Assembly (NCBI GenBank): GCA_945877425.1
Contig: CAMCRZ010000002.1
Span: forward strand, 155,553 to 219,552
Direction: 5' to 3'
DNA from: an uncultured Treponema sp.
Lineage (GTDB): Bacteria; Spirochaetota; Spirochaetia; Treponematales; Treponemataceae
Length of the DNA stretch: 64,000 nucleotides
Part shown: positions 18,673 to 27,465 of the stretch, piece after piece
Layout: every line of letters starts with the position of its first letter
Numbering within the stretch: the stretch's first letter is position 1
Notes under the pieces: generated by a model
Databases searched by the model: none
The model's input: only the letters and a program-made list of their open reading frames with translations
Told to the model about the DNA's origin: nothing
Made by a program: the position numbers and the translations under genes

Positions 18673-21381
18673 ATGGGTTCAATTTTTTATTCATTAGTGA
18701 TTTATCCCTTAACGCAGATTATAGAATTAGTTTTCTGTTTATGCAAAAAGCTTTTTGACAACACAGGCTTTGCCATCCTAGGCGTAAGTTTTGCAGTTTC
18801 CCTTCTTACACTTCCACTTTATGTAGTTGCAGAACACTGGCAGCAGGTTGAGCGTGACAAGCAGAAATCAATGAAAAGCGAAATTGATAAAATCAAGGCT
18901 GTATTCAAAGGCAATGAACAGTACATGATTCTTTCAACCTATTACCGTCAGCAGCATTACCACCCTATTATGGCACTTCGTTCAGCTTTCGGGCTTCTTA
19001 TTCAGATTCCTTTTTTTACGGCAGCCTATACATGTTTAAGCAATATGACGGCACTTCAGGGGCATAGCCTTCTTTTTATACGTGATTTAGGTGCGCCGGA
19101 TTCACTTTTTACAATCGGTTCTTTCCATGTAAACGTTCTTCCTATTGCCATGACTCTTATAAACATGATAAGCGGAACTATTTACACAAAAGGACTTCCT
19201 TTAAGAGATAAAATTCAGACTTACGGCCTTGCACTTCTTTTTGTTGTAATTCTTTATGACAGTCCTGCAGGTCTTGTTGCTTACTGGACACTTAACAATC
19301 TTTTTTCTCTTGTAAAAAATGTTTTCTACAAGTTGAAGCATCCTGTGTGGACACTTTACGCAATTGCCTGTGCAGCAGTTGCAGCTTTAGATGTATGGCT
19401 TTTTGCCGGTCACGTTCTTGCATTTAAAAGAGCTGTTCTTGTTGCAGGATGTTTTTCACTTGTATTTTTTGCACCGCTTTTTGTCAAGGCAGCAAATTAT
19501 CTTGTAGACAATACATTTTCTGTTCTTAGGGACAGCTTTAAGCTAAGGCTTGGTCTTTTCATTACATCGGCTGCAGGACTTACGCTTTTAACAGGACTTC
19601 TTATTCCTACACTTTTAATTGCATCTTCACCGGAAGAATTTTCCGGCATAGACGGAATACTTTCTCCTAATTTCTACATAGGAAACACATTCAGTCAGGC
19701 AGCAGGAATTTTCATAATATGGTGCTCGCTGATTTTCTTCCTTTACCATGAAAGAATGCAGACTTTGCTAAGCTTTGGCCTTGCCTGTCTTTTAGGAATG
19801 AGCCTTTTAAACTGTTTCGTTTTCGCAGAAGATTACGGTTACTTAAGCAAGCTTCTTAAATTTACGGAAGTTACGGACTTAGATTCACCTGCGTTAACAG
19901 TCATTATAAACGTACTTGCAATGGCAGCAGTTATTGCGTTTATTGCACTTGCAGTTAAGTTTAAATTTGCAAAGCAGCTGAACTTTGTCTTTGCATTTGT
20001 AAGTTTAGGTCTTATTTTTGTTTCAGTTATAAATGAATCAAAAATTTCAAAAGGATTTAACTCTTACAAAGAAAAAATTGTCGTAAATAAAAATCAGCAG
20101 AAAGAAATAGAGCCTATTTTCCACTTTTCCAAAACAGGCAAAAACGTTCTGTTTATTTTCCTTGACAGAGCGCAAAACCGTTTTGTTGAACCGCTTTTTG
20201 AAGAATGTCCTGAAGTAAAGGAACAGTTTAAAGGCTTTACGCTTTACGAAAATGCAGTTTCATTTAATGCACACACACTTTTAGGTTCGCCTCCCTGCTT
20301 TGGCGGTTATGAGTATACGCCTCAGGAAATGAACACCAGAAAAGACGAAACCCTTGTAAGCAAGACAAACGAATCAATTTTGTATATGCCAAGAATTTTT
20401 ACTGAACAGGGAGAAAATTTCAGTGCAGTTGCAACAGATCCGTCATGGGCAAATTACAGCTGGATTCCTGACTTAAGCATTTACAGCGATTATCCTGCAA
20501 TAAAATCATACATAACAGACGGAATGTACACAGACATATGGTACAAAGAACATCAGGATACGGCAAACTTAAATGTAGTAAGTGCAACTCTAAAGCGCAA
20601 TATTTTGTGGTACTCAATGCTCCGCTCTTCTCCTTTAGTGCTCCGGCCTGCTTTCTACAACAGCGGAAACTACTGGTCAACAAATAAAAGTAACACTGAT
20701 TACAATGATTATCTTGACGGTTACGCTGTTCTTGAATATTTAAGCCGCTTAACTGATTTTAACTGCCAGACAGAAAATTCATTTATAAGTTTTGTAAATA
20801 ATACAACTCACGACTCACTTTTCTTACAAGCACCAGAATATCGTCCTGCAGCAGAAATTACAAATTTCGGCACATCAGAATATGCAAAGGATAACGGATA
20901 TCACTCTTTTGCAGGTGCAATGCGTCGTGTAGGCGAATGGTTTGAATTCCTTAAAGCAAACGGCTGCTGGGATAATACACGAATTGTAATTGTTGCAGAT
21001 CACGGTGCTTCCGGAAAAGAAAGCGGCTACAACTGGGATTCTGATTTTGAAAAAATCGGCCCAGGACGATATCATCCCCTTCTTATGTTTAAGGACTTTA
21101 ATTCAAACGAAGAATTTAATGTAAGCTCTGACTTTATGACAAGCGCTGATGCAAGCGTATTGCTTATTGACGGCGTTATAGAAAACCCTGTAAATCCGTT
21201 TACTGGAAAAGAAGTCAGCGGCAGTGAAAAAGAAAACGGCATTCTTGTATGCACAAGTGATATTTTCATGCCTTATCATAATTCTGGAAAATACGTTTTC
21301 GATGTAAAACCAGGTGAATGGTACAGAGTAAAAGACAATATTTTTGACAGCAGTAACTGGACAATGGAGGACTTTAAATGA
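18673..21381 (+). CDS. Fusion of YidC/Oxa1-like membrane domain and sulfatase/phosphotransferase domain
   Basis: 902 aa. Residues 1-220 resemble the YidC/Oxa1 core (ILGVSFAVSLLTLPLYVVAE, an amphipathic linker, GLLIQIPFFTAAYTCLS, YWTLNNLFSLVKNVFYKLK). The groove Arg usual in TM1 of that family is Ser here. About six further membrane helices follow (225-450). The C-terminal half is an alkaline-phosphatase-superfamily domain: metal site NVLFIFLDRAQN near 490, candidate Thr/Ser nucleophile in AHTLLGSPP near 535, IVIVADHGAS near 775 and a late YHPLLMF. This is the fold of LtaS, EptA and sulfatases. With the neighbouring CDP-glycerol-transferase-like and cytidylyltransferase genes, a periplasmic phospho-substituent transferase is the likeliest role. 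It could alternatively be a hydrolase. The stop overlaps the next ATG. Confidence 0.8.
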   Translation: MGSIFYSLVIYPLTQIIELVFCLCKKLFDNTGFAILGVSFAVSLLTLPLYVVAEHWQQVERDKQKSMKSEIDKIKAVFKGNEQYMILSTYYRQQHYHPIMALRSAFGLLIQIPFFTAAYTCLSNMTALQGHSLLFIRDLGAPDSLFTIGSFHVNVLPIAMTLINMISGTIYTKGLPLRDKIQTYGLALLFVVILYDSPAGLVAYWTLNNLFSLVKNVFYKLKHPVWTLYAIACAAVAALDVWLFAGHVLAFKRAVLVAGCFSLVFFAPLFVKAANYLVDNTFSVLRDSFKLRLGLFITSAAGLTLLTGLLIPTLLIASSPEEFSGIDGILSPNFYIGNTFSQAAGIFIIWCSLIFFLYHERMQTLLSFGLACLLGMSLLNCFVFAEDYGYLSKLLKFTEVTDLDSPALTVIINVLAMAAVIAFIALAVKFKFAKQLNFVFAFVSLGLIFVSVINESKISKGFNSYKEKIVVNKNQQKEIEPIFHFSKTGKNVLFIFLDRAQNRFVEPLFEECPEVKEQFKGFTLYENAVSFNAHTLLGSPPCFGGYEYTPQEMNTRKDETLVSKTNESILYMPRIFTEQGENFSAVATDPSWANYSWIPDLSIYSDYPAIKSYITDGMYTDIWYKEHQDTANLNVVSATLKRNILWYSMLRSSPLVLRPAFYNSGNYWSTNKSNTDYNDYLDGYAVLEYLSRLTDFNCQTENSFISFVNNTTHDSLFLQAPEYRPAAEITNFGTSEYAKDNGYHSFAGAMRRVGEWFEFLKANGCWDNTRIVIVADHGASGKESGYNWDSDFEKIGPGRYHPLLMFKDFNSNEEFNVSSDFMTSADASVLLIDGVIENPVNPFTGKEVSGSEKENGILVCTSDIFMPYHNSGKYVFDVKPGEWYRVKDNIFDSSNWTMEDFK

Positions 21382-22616
21382 TTTTCGCAAATTTCTTATA
21401 TATTGATCCAGGCACGGGAAGCATGCTCTTTTCAGTTTTTATTGGAGCAGCTGCAACTCTTTATTTTTTAGCAAGAGCAGCCTGGCTTAAAGTAAAGCTT
21501 CTTTTTTCGGGAAGAGCTGCAAGGGAAGCTTTAAAAGAAGGTCACAAAAAATTCGTAATATATAATGAAGGAAAGCAGTACTGGAATGTCTTTAAACCGG
21601 TTCTTGATGCTTTTGAAAAACGACAGACTGAACTTACTTATTACACTTCTTATAAGGAAGATCCGGTTTTTCAGATGGACTACAAATACATAAAAAGTGA
21701 ATATATCGGCGAAGGAAATTCTGCATTTGCAAGGCTTAATCTTCTGGAAGCAGACGTTGTAGCCATGACAACTCCAGGTCTTGACGTTTACCAGATGAAG
21801 CGTTCTAAAAAAGTAAAGCATTATGCACATATTCGTCACGGAAGCGGTGATGCAACAATGTATCGTCTTTTTGGAATTGACTACTTTGACTCCGTTCTTT
21901 TAACAGGTGACTATCAGAAAGAAGATATACGCACTTTGGAAAAAAATCGCGGCATAAAAGAGAAAAAACTCGTTACAGTTGGCTGTACTTACCTTGATGA
22001 ACTAAAACTTAAAATGGAAAGCATTAAACCTGAAGAAAACCATAAGTTTACAGTTTTACTTTGTCCAAGCTGGGGACCAAGTGCAATTCTTTCTAAATAC
22101 GGAGAAAAACTTCTGGATCCACTTGTTGCAACAGGCTGGAATATCATAGTTCGTCCTCATCCTCAGTCAAAAAAATCAGAAAGCCAGATGCTTGAAAGAC
22201 TTCAGTTAAAATATAAAGACTGCAGCAATTTAGAATGGAACTTTGACGCTGACAACATTTACGCTTTAAAACGTGCTGACATTATGATTAGCGACTTCAG
22301 TTCTGTTATTTACGATTACACTTTCCTTTGCGACAAACCGGTTATGTATGTTAATGCAAATCTTGACTTACGCATTTACGATGCAAGTGAAGTTCCAGGA
22401 AAACGTTTGTGGCAATTTACAACTCTTGAAAAAATCGGCATTGAACTAAAAGAAGAACAGTTTGCTGACATTAAAAATATAATTCAAAATGCAAGTGATT
22501 CACCTGTTCTGGCACAGGCACGCAAAACCGCAAAAGAACAGGCTTGGATGTACATTGGTAAAGCTGGAGAAAACATTGCGGACTTTATGATTAACCAGCA
22601 GAAGGAGATCAACTAA
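21378..22616 (+). CDS. CDP-glycerol:polyglycerophosphate glycerophosphotransferase-like protein
   Basis: 412 aa. The N-terminus (FLYIDPGTGSMLFSVFIGAA) is a hydrophobic segment bearing the DPGTGS motif seen in some envelope proteins. The C-terminal 300 residues match the Glyphos_transf (TagB/TagF) family, with HGSGDA, IVRPHPQSKKSE and ISDFSSVIYDYTFL carrying the conserved His, Asp and Ser residues. The reaction would transfer an alcohol-phosphate from a CDP donor to a lipid-linked acceptor. The gene overlaps the YidC-sulfatase fusion by 4 nt and abuts the cytidylyltransferase, so the three are co-translated and probably act on one polymer. The donor could be CDP-glycerol, CDP-choline-like or CDP-aminoethylphosphonate. 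Confidence 0.82.
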   Translation: MIFANFLYIDPGTGSMLFSVFIGAAATLYFLARAAWLKVKLLFSGRAAREALKEGHKKFVIYNEGKQYWNVFKPVLDAFEKRQTELTYYTSYKEDPVFQMDYKYIKSEYIGEGNSAFARLNLLEADVVAMTTPGLDVYQMKRSKKVKHYAHIRHGSGDATMYRLFGIDYFDSVLLTGDYQKEDIRTLEKNRGIKEKKLVTVGCTYLDELKLKMESIKPEENHKFTVLLCPSWGPSAILSKYGEKLLDPLVATGWNIIVRPHPQSKKSESQMLERLQLKYKDCSNLEWNFDADNIYALKRADIMISDFSSVIYDYTFLCDKPVMYVNANLDLRIYDASEVPGKRLWQFTTLEKIGIELKEEQFADIKNIIQNASDSPVLAQARKTAKEQAWMYIGKAGENIADFMINQQKEIN

Positions 22617-24146
22617 ATGCAGGCACTGATTTTAGCAGCAGGAATGGGAACAAGATTAAACGAATACACAGACAAAGTTCCAAAGTGTATGGTTCCTGTA
22701 AACAAAACACCACTTATTGAAAGAGCATTACATTCTTTAGTTAAAGCCGGCATTAAAAAAGTTATAATCGGACTTGGCTATAAAGGTGATGTTTTAAAAG
22801 AATTCGTTACGGCTTTAAACGCTAAGTATAACTGGGGACTTGATTTTCACTTTGTAGACAATCCTGTTTACGATTCAACCAACAACATTTATTCCCTTTA
22901 TCTTACAAAAAAAGAGTTTGTTCAGGACGATACAATCCTTCTTGAAAGCGATTTGATTTTTGATTTGGACTTGATTAAATCAGTTGCTGCAGATTCCAGC
23001 CCTAATCTTGCCGTAGTAAGTAAGTTTGAACCATGGATGGACGGAACCTGCACTACAGTTGATGAAAATGATTACATTACAAGTTTAGTCGATAAATCAC
23101 ATTTTAAATATACCCAGACTGACTCTTACTATAAAACCGTCAACATCTACAAATTTTCCAAAGACTTTATTGCCAGTCAGTATCTTCCGTTTCTTGAAAG
23201 CTACATGGAAGTTTACGGCAAAAATGAATATTATGAAACAACGCTTAAAATTCTGTGCAATTTAAATCCTGCACTTTTAAAGGCATTTAAAGTAAGCGGC
23301 GACTTATGGTACAAAATTGATGATCCTGCAGATTTAAACATTGCAGACAACCGTTTTGCCCAAAGCGAAAAAAAGCTTAAGCTTATGCAGGAGCGTAACG
23401 GAGGAACATGGCGATTCCCTTCCCTACTTGATTTTTCTACTGAAGCAAATCCCTTTTTTCCACCGCAGAAAATTGTGGAAGAACTTTCACTTTCTTTAAA
23501 AGACCTTATTACAAAACCAACTTCTTCTAATTACCAGAAAAGCATTCTTGCAGCCAAACTGTTTAAAATTCTTCCTGAAAACATTGCAGTTACAGACTCT
23601 CTTGAACAGGCTGGAATAAATCCTCATGAAACAGAAAGCCTTACCATTTTTGGAGAAGACTTAGGCTTATTCGGAAACACGGCACAGGCAGTTCTGGCTT
23701 CAGGAAAAAAAGTGTTTGTTGCACAGGAATTAGGCAAGCTTTTAGGCGTTCCAGGCTTAGGCTTAACCGTTATAATCAGCTCTGACAAAGAACTTATTGA
23801 AAGCTTAAAGGAAAACATTCCATGCACTACAGTAAGCTCTGTGGCTGAATACTTTTTGCAGATTCTTGAAAAATACAAAAAAGAATGTAAGGATTCCTTA
23901 AAAAAATGCGCCCAGGAAACTGAACGCTTGTACGAAAAACTTTCATCTTTATTTGGTCAGGAAAATGTTGAAAAAACTTCACTTGCTGCAGTAACAGTAA
24001 AAACTTCCCGTGCAGTCGACATTGCCGAAAAGCTTTTAAGTGAATACAACTGTTACGTAAAATCTTCAGGAGAAACTCTCTGGGTAACAACCAGCACTCC
24101 TGAAAACAACGAACTCTTATTAAGGGCATTGGAAAGATGTTTATGA
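22617..24146 (+). CDS. Cytidylyltransferase (PntC/LicC-like) fused to a shortened aminotransferase domain
   Basis: 509 aa. Residues 1-240 are a sugar-nucleotidyltransferase-fold domain (LILAAGMGTRLNEYTDKVPKCMVPV, LLESDLIF) of the type that activates phosphocholine (LicC) or 2-aminoethylphosphonate (PntC, known in Treponema denticola). Residues about 262-509 resemble the fused HisC/AEP-transaminase domain of PntC-like proteins (GGTWRFPSLLDF, NPFFPPQKIVEEL). About 100 residues are missing in the middle: only a trace of the PLP-Lys region (ELGKLLGVPGLGL) remains and the DEAY/NPNNPTG segments are absent. The second domain is probably not an active transaminase. No phosphonate-forming pepM is in the window, so the substrate is open. 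Confidence 0.8.
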   Translation: MQALILAAGMGTRLNEYTDKVPKCMVPVNKTPLIERALHSLVKAGIKKVIIGLGYKGDVLKEFVTALNAKYNWGLDFHFVDNPVYDSTNNIYSLYLTKKEFVQDDTILLESDLIFDLDLIKSVAADSSPNLAVVSKFEPWMDGTCTTVDENDYITSLVDKSHFKYTQTDSYYKTVNIYKFSKDFIASQYLPFLESYMEVYGKNEYYETTLKILCNLNPALLKAFKVSGDLWYKIDDPADLNIADNRFAQSEKKLKLMQERNGGTWRFPSLLDFSTEANPFFPPQKIVEELSLSLKDLITKPTSSNYQKSILAAKLFKILPENIAVTDSLEQAGINPHETESLTIFGEDLGLFGNTAQAVLASGKKVFVAQELGKLLGVPGLGLTVIISSDKELIESLKENIPCTTVSSVAEYFLQILEKYKKECKDSLKKCAQETERLYEKLSSLFGQENVEKTSLAAVTVKTSRAVDIAEKLLSEYNCYVKSSGETLWVTTSTPENNELLLRALERCL

Positions 24147-25285
24147 GTGGAAAACAAATGAAAGTTGCAGTAGTTCATGACTGGCTTACAAATTACGCAG
24201 GCGCAGAAACTATTGTAGAACTTATGCTTGAAATGTTTCCTCAGGCAGATATTTTTACTCTTGTTTACGATAAAAAGAAAATGAAAGGTCACTTTGAAGG
24301 CCATAAGATTTACACTTCGAGCCTTCAGAAAATTCCTTTTGCTTCAAAAATTTACACTAAGCTTTTAAAATTCATGCCGAAAGCTTTTGAAGAATTTGAT
24401 TTTACAGGATACGATTTAGTACTCTGCTCTTCATCAAGCTGTGCAAAAGGCGTAATCGTTCCGCCTTACGTTCCTCACGTTGCATACGTTCATTCGCCTA
24501 TGCGCTATGCCTGGGACTTGTACTTTGACTACAAAAAAAGAAGCGGTTTCCTTACGAGGTTTTTCATGAAGCACTGGATGCATGACATAAGGCTGTGGGA
24601 TTACGTTTCTTCCCAAAGAATTGATTTTATTGTTGCAAACAGCAATTACATAGCACGGAGAATTAAAAAGTTCTGGAACAGGGAGTCTACCGTAATTTAT
24701 CCGCCGCTTAACACAAAGCGTTTTTTCCCGGGAACAAATGAAAGCCGCAGCGACTACTACGTTGCATTTTCAAGGCTCGTTCCTTACAAACGCATAGATT
24801 TGGCAGTTGATGCAATTAAAGGCACTGGCAGAAAGCTTTTTGTCATTGGAAGCGGAAGTGAAAAAGATGCACTTATGGAAAAAGCCAAAGGCGACAAAAA
24901 CATTGTTTTCCTTGGAAGAGCCAGCGATGAAGTTTTAAGAGAAAAGCTCCAGCACTGCAAGGCAATGCTTTTCTGTGCAGAAGAAGATTTCGGACTTGCA
25001 CCTGTAGAAGCTCAGTCATGCGGCGCACCGGTAATTGCATTCGGAAAAGGCGGCGCTCTTGAAACAGTTGAAGAAGGAAAGACAGGACTTTTCTTTTACG
25101 AACAGACTCCTGAAAGCCTTAGGGAAGCTATAGAAAAATTTGAACAGCTTGATTCAAAGGGAACTTTCAAAAGAGAAGACATTATTGCCAAAGGAAGAAG
25201 TTTTACAGAAGAAAACTTTAAAAATCAGCTGATGGAAGTTATAGAAAAAGCAAAAAGGATCTGCGCAAATGAAAATCTTGATTAA
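24143..25285 (+). CDS. Glycosyltransferase family 4 (WbaZ/mannosyltransferase-like)
   Basis: About 380 aa, GT-B fold. The N-terminal acceptor domain begins KVAVVHDWLTNYAGAETIVE and contains VAYVHSPMRYAWDLYFD. The C-terminal donor domain has FSRLVPYKRIDLAVDAI and the EX7E motif region EDFGLAPVEAQSCGAPVIAFGKGG. The track starts at 24137. The ATG at 24143 overlaps the previous stop as ATGA and has GGAAAG at the right distance, so I prefer it. It probably adds a hexose to the lipid-linked glycan. The sugar is unknown. Confidence 0.88.
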   Translation: MSGKQMKVAVVHDWLTNYAGAETIVELMLEMFPQADIFTLVYDKKKMKGHFEGHKIYTSSLQKIPFASKIYTKLLKFMPKAFEEFDFTGYDLVLCSSSSCAKGVIVPPYVPHVAYVHSPMRYAWDLYFDYKKRSGFLTRFFMKHWMHDIRLWDYVSSQRIDFIVANSNYIARRIKKFWNRESTVIYPPLNTKRFFPGTNESRSDYYVAFSRLVPYKRIDLAVDAIKGTGRKLFVIGSGSEKDALMEKAKGDKNIVFLGRASDEVLREKLQHCKAMLFCAEEDFGLAPVEAQSCGAPVIAFGKGGALETVEEGKTGLFFYEQTPESLREAIEKFEQLDSKGTFKREDIIAKGRSFTEENFKNQLMEVIEKAKRICANENLD

Positions 25286-26336
25286 CGGAAATTTTCTTAA
25301 CAGAAATCTTACAGGAATAGAACGTTTTGCCTGGGAAATATGCCACGCTTTAGATTCCATGCTTACGGAAAAAGATGATTTTTCCATACTTGTTTCTTCA
25401 AATGCCAGAGTTTTTCCTGAATTCAAAAAAATCAAAATTGTCATTCCAAAAGTTCAGCTTAAAAGTTTTGTAAAGTGGGATTTAAGTATTTTCAAGAAAG
25501 AATGTAAAAAACTAAATGCGCTGGGACTTAACTTTTCTACAACAGCACCTTTTGGAAAAAAATGCGGCTTTGCCTTTATTCATGATATTTACGCTGCATC
25601 ATTTCCGGAAGATTTTGTTTCATTTAGAGACAAGCTTGTACGCCTTTACTGTTTGATGTGCTACAGAAATATTGCAAAAAATGCACTTAAAGTTTTTACA
25701 GTTTCCGGCTTCAGCAAGGAACTTATTGCAAAAAAGTATTCTGTAAAGGAAGAAAATATCTGCGTCATTCCAAATGGCTGGGAACATTTTGCTAAAATTG
25801 AATCTGACACTTCCATTATGGAAAAACACCCTGAACTGAAAAAAGGAAGTTTCTATTTTACTTTAGGATCTTTAAGCAGACGTAAAAACTTAAAATGGAT
25901 AGTTGAATATTCAAAAAAACATCTGGAAGAAAATTTTGCCATAAGCGGAAAAGCCATAAGCGGACTTGTTCCTCCTGAACTTGAAGAATTAAAGACTTTA
26001 AAAAACATTGTCCTGCTCGGATACGTTAGCGACGGTGAGGTAAAATGCCTTATGGAAAACTGCAGGGCATTTATTTTCCCAAGCTACTACGAAGGATTCG
26101 GAATTCCTCCTCTTGAAGCATTAAGCTGCGGCACAAGTGCTGTAGTTGCAAAATCAGCCTGCCTTCCTGAAATTTACGGAAACACCGTTCACTACATTGA
26201 TCCTTTTTCAACAGACATTTCTCTTTCTGAACTTTTAAAAGAACAGGTTGAAAATCCTTCAAAAGTGCTTGAAAAGTTTACATATAAAAATGCCGCTGAA
26301 CTTTTACTTGAGGAAATCAGAAAACATTCAAACTAA
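25269..26336 (+). CDS. Glycosyltransferase family 4
   Basis: 355-aa GT-B glycosyltransferase. It has NGNFLNRNLTGIERFAWEI at the N-terminus, the donor-domain motif SLSRRKNLKWIVEY, and PSYYEGFGIPPLEALSCGTSAVVAKSA, which contains the EX7E pair. Such proteins use nucleotide sugars to extend lipid-linked oligosaccharides at the cytoplasmic face. It overlaps the upstream GT4 gene by 17 nt, and the next GT4 gene follows after 10 nt. The two downstream GT4 proteins share the LTGI/CSGIG opening and the FGIPPLEAL/FGIPPLQAL motif, so they may be old duplicates. Confidence 0.88.
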   Translation: MKILINGNFLNRNLTGIERFAWEICHALDSMLTEKDDFSILVSSNARVFPEFKKIKIVIPKVQLKSFVKWDLSIFKKECKKLNALGLNFSTTAPFGKKCGFAFIHDIYAASFPEDFVSFRDKLVRLYCLMCYRNIAKNALKVFTVSGFSKELIAKKYSVKEENICVIPNGWEHFAKIESDTSIMEKHPELKKGSFYFTLGSLSRRKNLKWIVEYSKKHLEENFAISGKAISGLVPPELEELKTLKNIVLLGYVSDGEVKCLMENCRAFIFPSYYEGFGIPPLEALSCGTSAVVAKSACLPEIYGNTVHYIDPFSTDISLSELLKEQVENPSKVLEKFTYKNAAELLLEEIRKHSN

Positions 26337-26346
26337 GGACGAAAAG

Positions 26347-27420
26347 ATGAAAATTGCAATTGACTGCCGGATGTCCGGTTGTAGCGGAATAGGAACTTTT
26401 TTAGACGGAATATTGGACAACATCATTTCAACCGGCAACGAGTTTATTCTGATAGGACTTAAAAATAAAATTTCAGCACCAAATGTTCAAAATATTGATT
26501 GCAGCGTAAAAATGTTTTCTGTTAAGGAAATGTTTTTCTTTCCAAAAGCAATAAGAAACATCATCAATACTGCAGACGTTTTTTTTACGCCTTACTGCAA
26601 CATTCCCTGTGGAATAAAAGTGCCTGTTTTTTCTACAATCCACGATGTAGTTTTTCTTGATGTAAAAGGGCTTGCAGGAAAAGCCGGAACTTTAGTAAGA
26701 AAATTTTTCTATCAGCGGGCAATAAACAAGTCCCGTGCCGTAATTACAGTTTCACAGTTCAGCAAAAACCGAATCATTGCAAACCTTAAATGCAGTAAAG
26801 AAATTTTTGTAGTTTATAACGGACTTCCTTCTTACCTTGAAAATTTCACTCCATCTGAAACAAAAAAAACTGACACTGTAATTTTTATAGGCAACATAAA
26901 AAAGCATAAAGGTCTGCCTGTACTTTTAAACGCCTACTCTGATTTTTACAAAAATATGCAGGAAAAAAATATAAGCCCTAAACTTTTAATAACAGGCTCT
27001 TCTGAAAATTTCAGGACTAAAGACAACGGCGTTCTTAGTTTAATAGAAAAAATAAACAGCCAGTGCAACTCTTCCATTGAATTTACCGGCTGGGTTTCTG
27101 ATGAAAAGTTAAGGGAACTTCTCTGCTGTTCAAAAGTTTTAGTACAGCCTTCTTTGTACGAAGGATTTGGAATTCCACCGCTTCAGGCTTTAAAATGCAG
27201 GACAAGAGCCTTAATTTCAGACATTCCTGTTTTTAAAGAAATATATTCAGACTTACCTGTAGATTTTTTCAAAAGCGAAGACAGTAAAGATCTTGCGGAA
27301 AAACTTGCATCATCATTTACTCAAACAAAACCTTTGCCTGATCTTCCTAAAAAATATTCCTATAAAAAAACAGCAGAATACCTGCTTCAATCTTTTAATT
27401 ACGCAAGGACAAACAAATAG
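26347..27420 (+). CDS. Glycosyltransferase family 4
   Basis: About 357 aa. The ORF track extends 33 codons upstream into the previous gene. The ATG at 26347 is preferred because AAGGA lies 8-12 nt upstream and the protein then begins with the family-typical MKIAIDCRMSGCSGIGTF. Donor-domain motifs are FIGNIKKHKGLPVLLNAY and QPSLYEGFGIPPLQALKC. It follows the previous GT4 gene by 10 nt and is the last gene before a new promoter. Its acceptor and donor sugars cannot be read from sequence. Confidence 0.87.
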   Translation: MKIAIDCRMSGCSGIGTFLDGILDNIISTGNEFILIGLKNKISAPNVQNIDCSVKMFSVKEMFFFPKAIRNIINTADVFFTPYCNIPCGIKVPVFSTIHDVVFLDVKGLAGKAGTLVRKFFYQRAINKSRAVITVSQFSKNRIIANLKCSKEIFVVYNGLPSYLENFTPSETKKTDTVIFIGNIKKHKGLPVLLNAYSDFYKNMQEKNISPKLLITGSSENFRTKDNGVLSLIEKINSQCNSSIEFTGWVSDEKLRELLCCSKVLVQPSLYEGFGIPPLQALKCRTRALISDIPVFKEIYSDLPVDFFKSEDSKDLAEKLASSFTQTKPLPDLPKKYSYKKTAEYLLQSFNYARTNK

Positions 27421-27428
27421 TAAAAAAA

Positions 27429-27457
27429 TAGACATACATACCTTTTTTTACTATAAT
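27429..27457 (+). promoter_or_regulatory. Predicted leaderless promoter of the WbaP-type gene
   Basis: -35 TAGACA (5 of 6) and a perfect -10 TATAAT with 17-bp spacing. The -10 ends 8 nt before the ATG at 27466 and no Shine-Dalgarno is present, so the 5' untranslated region would be 0-2 nt. Confidence 0.65.
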
Positions 27458-27465
27458 TTAAGCCT

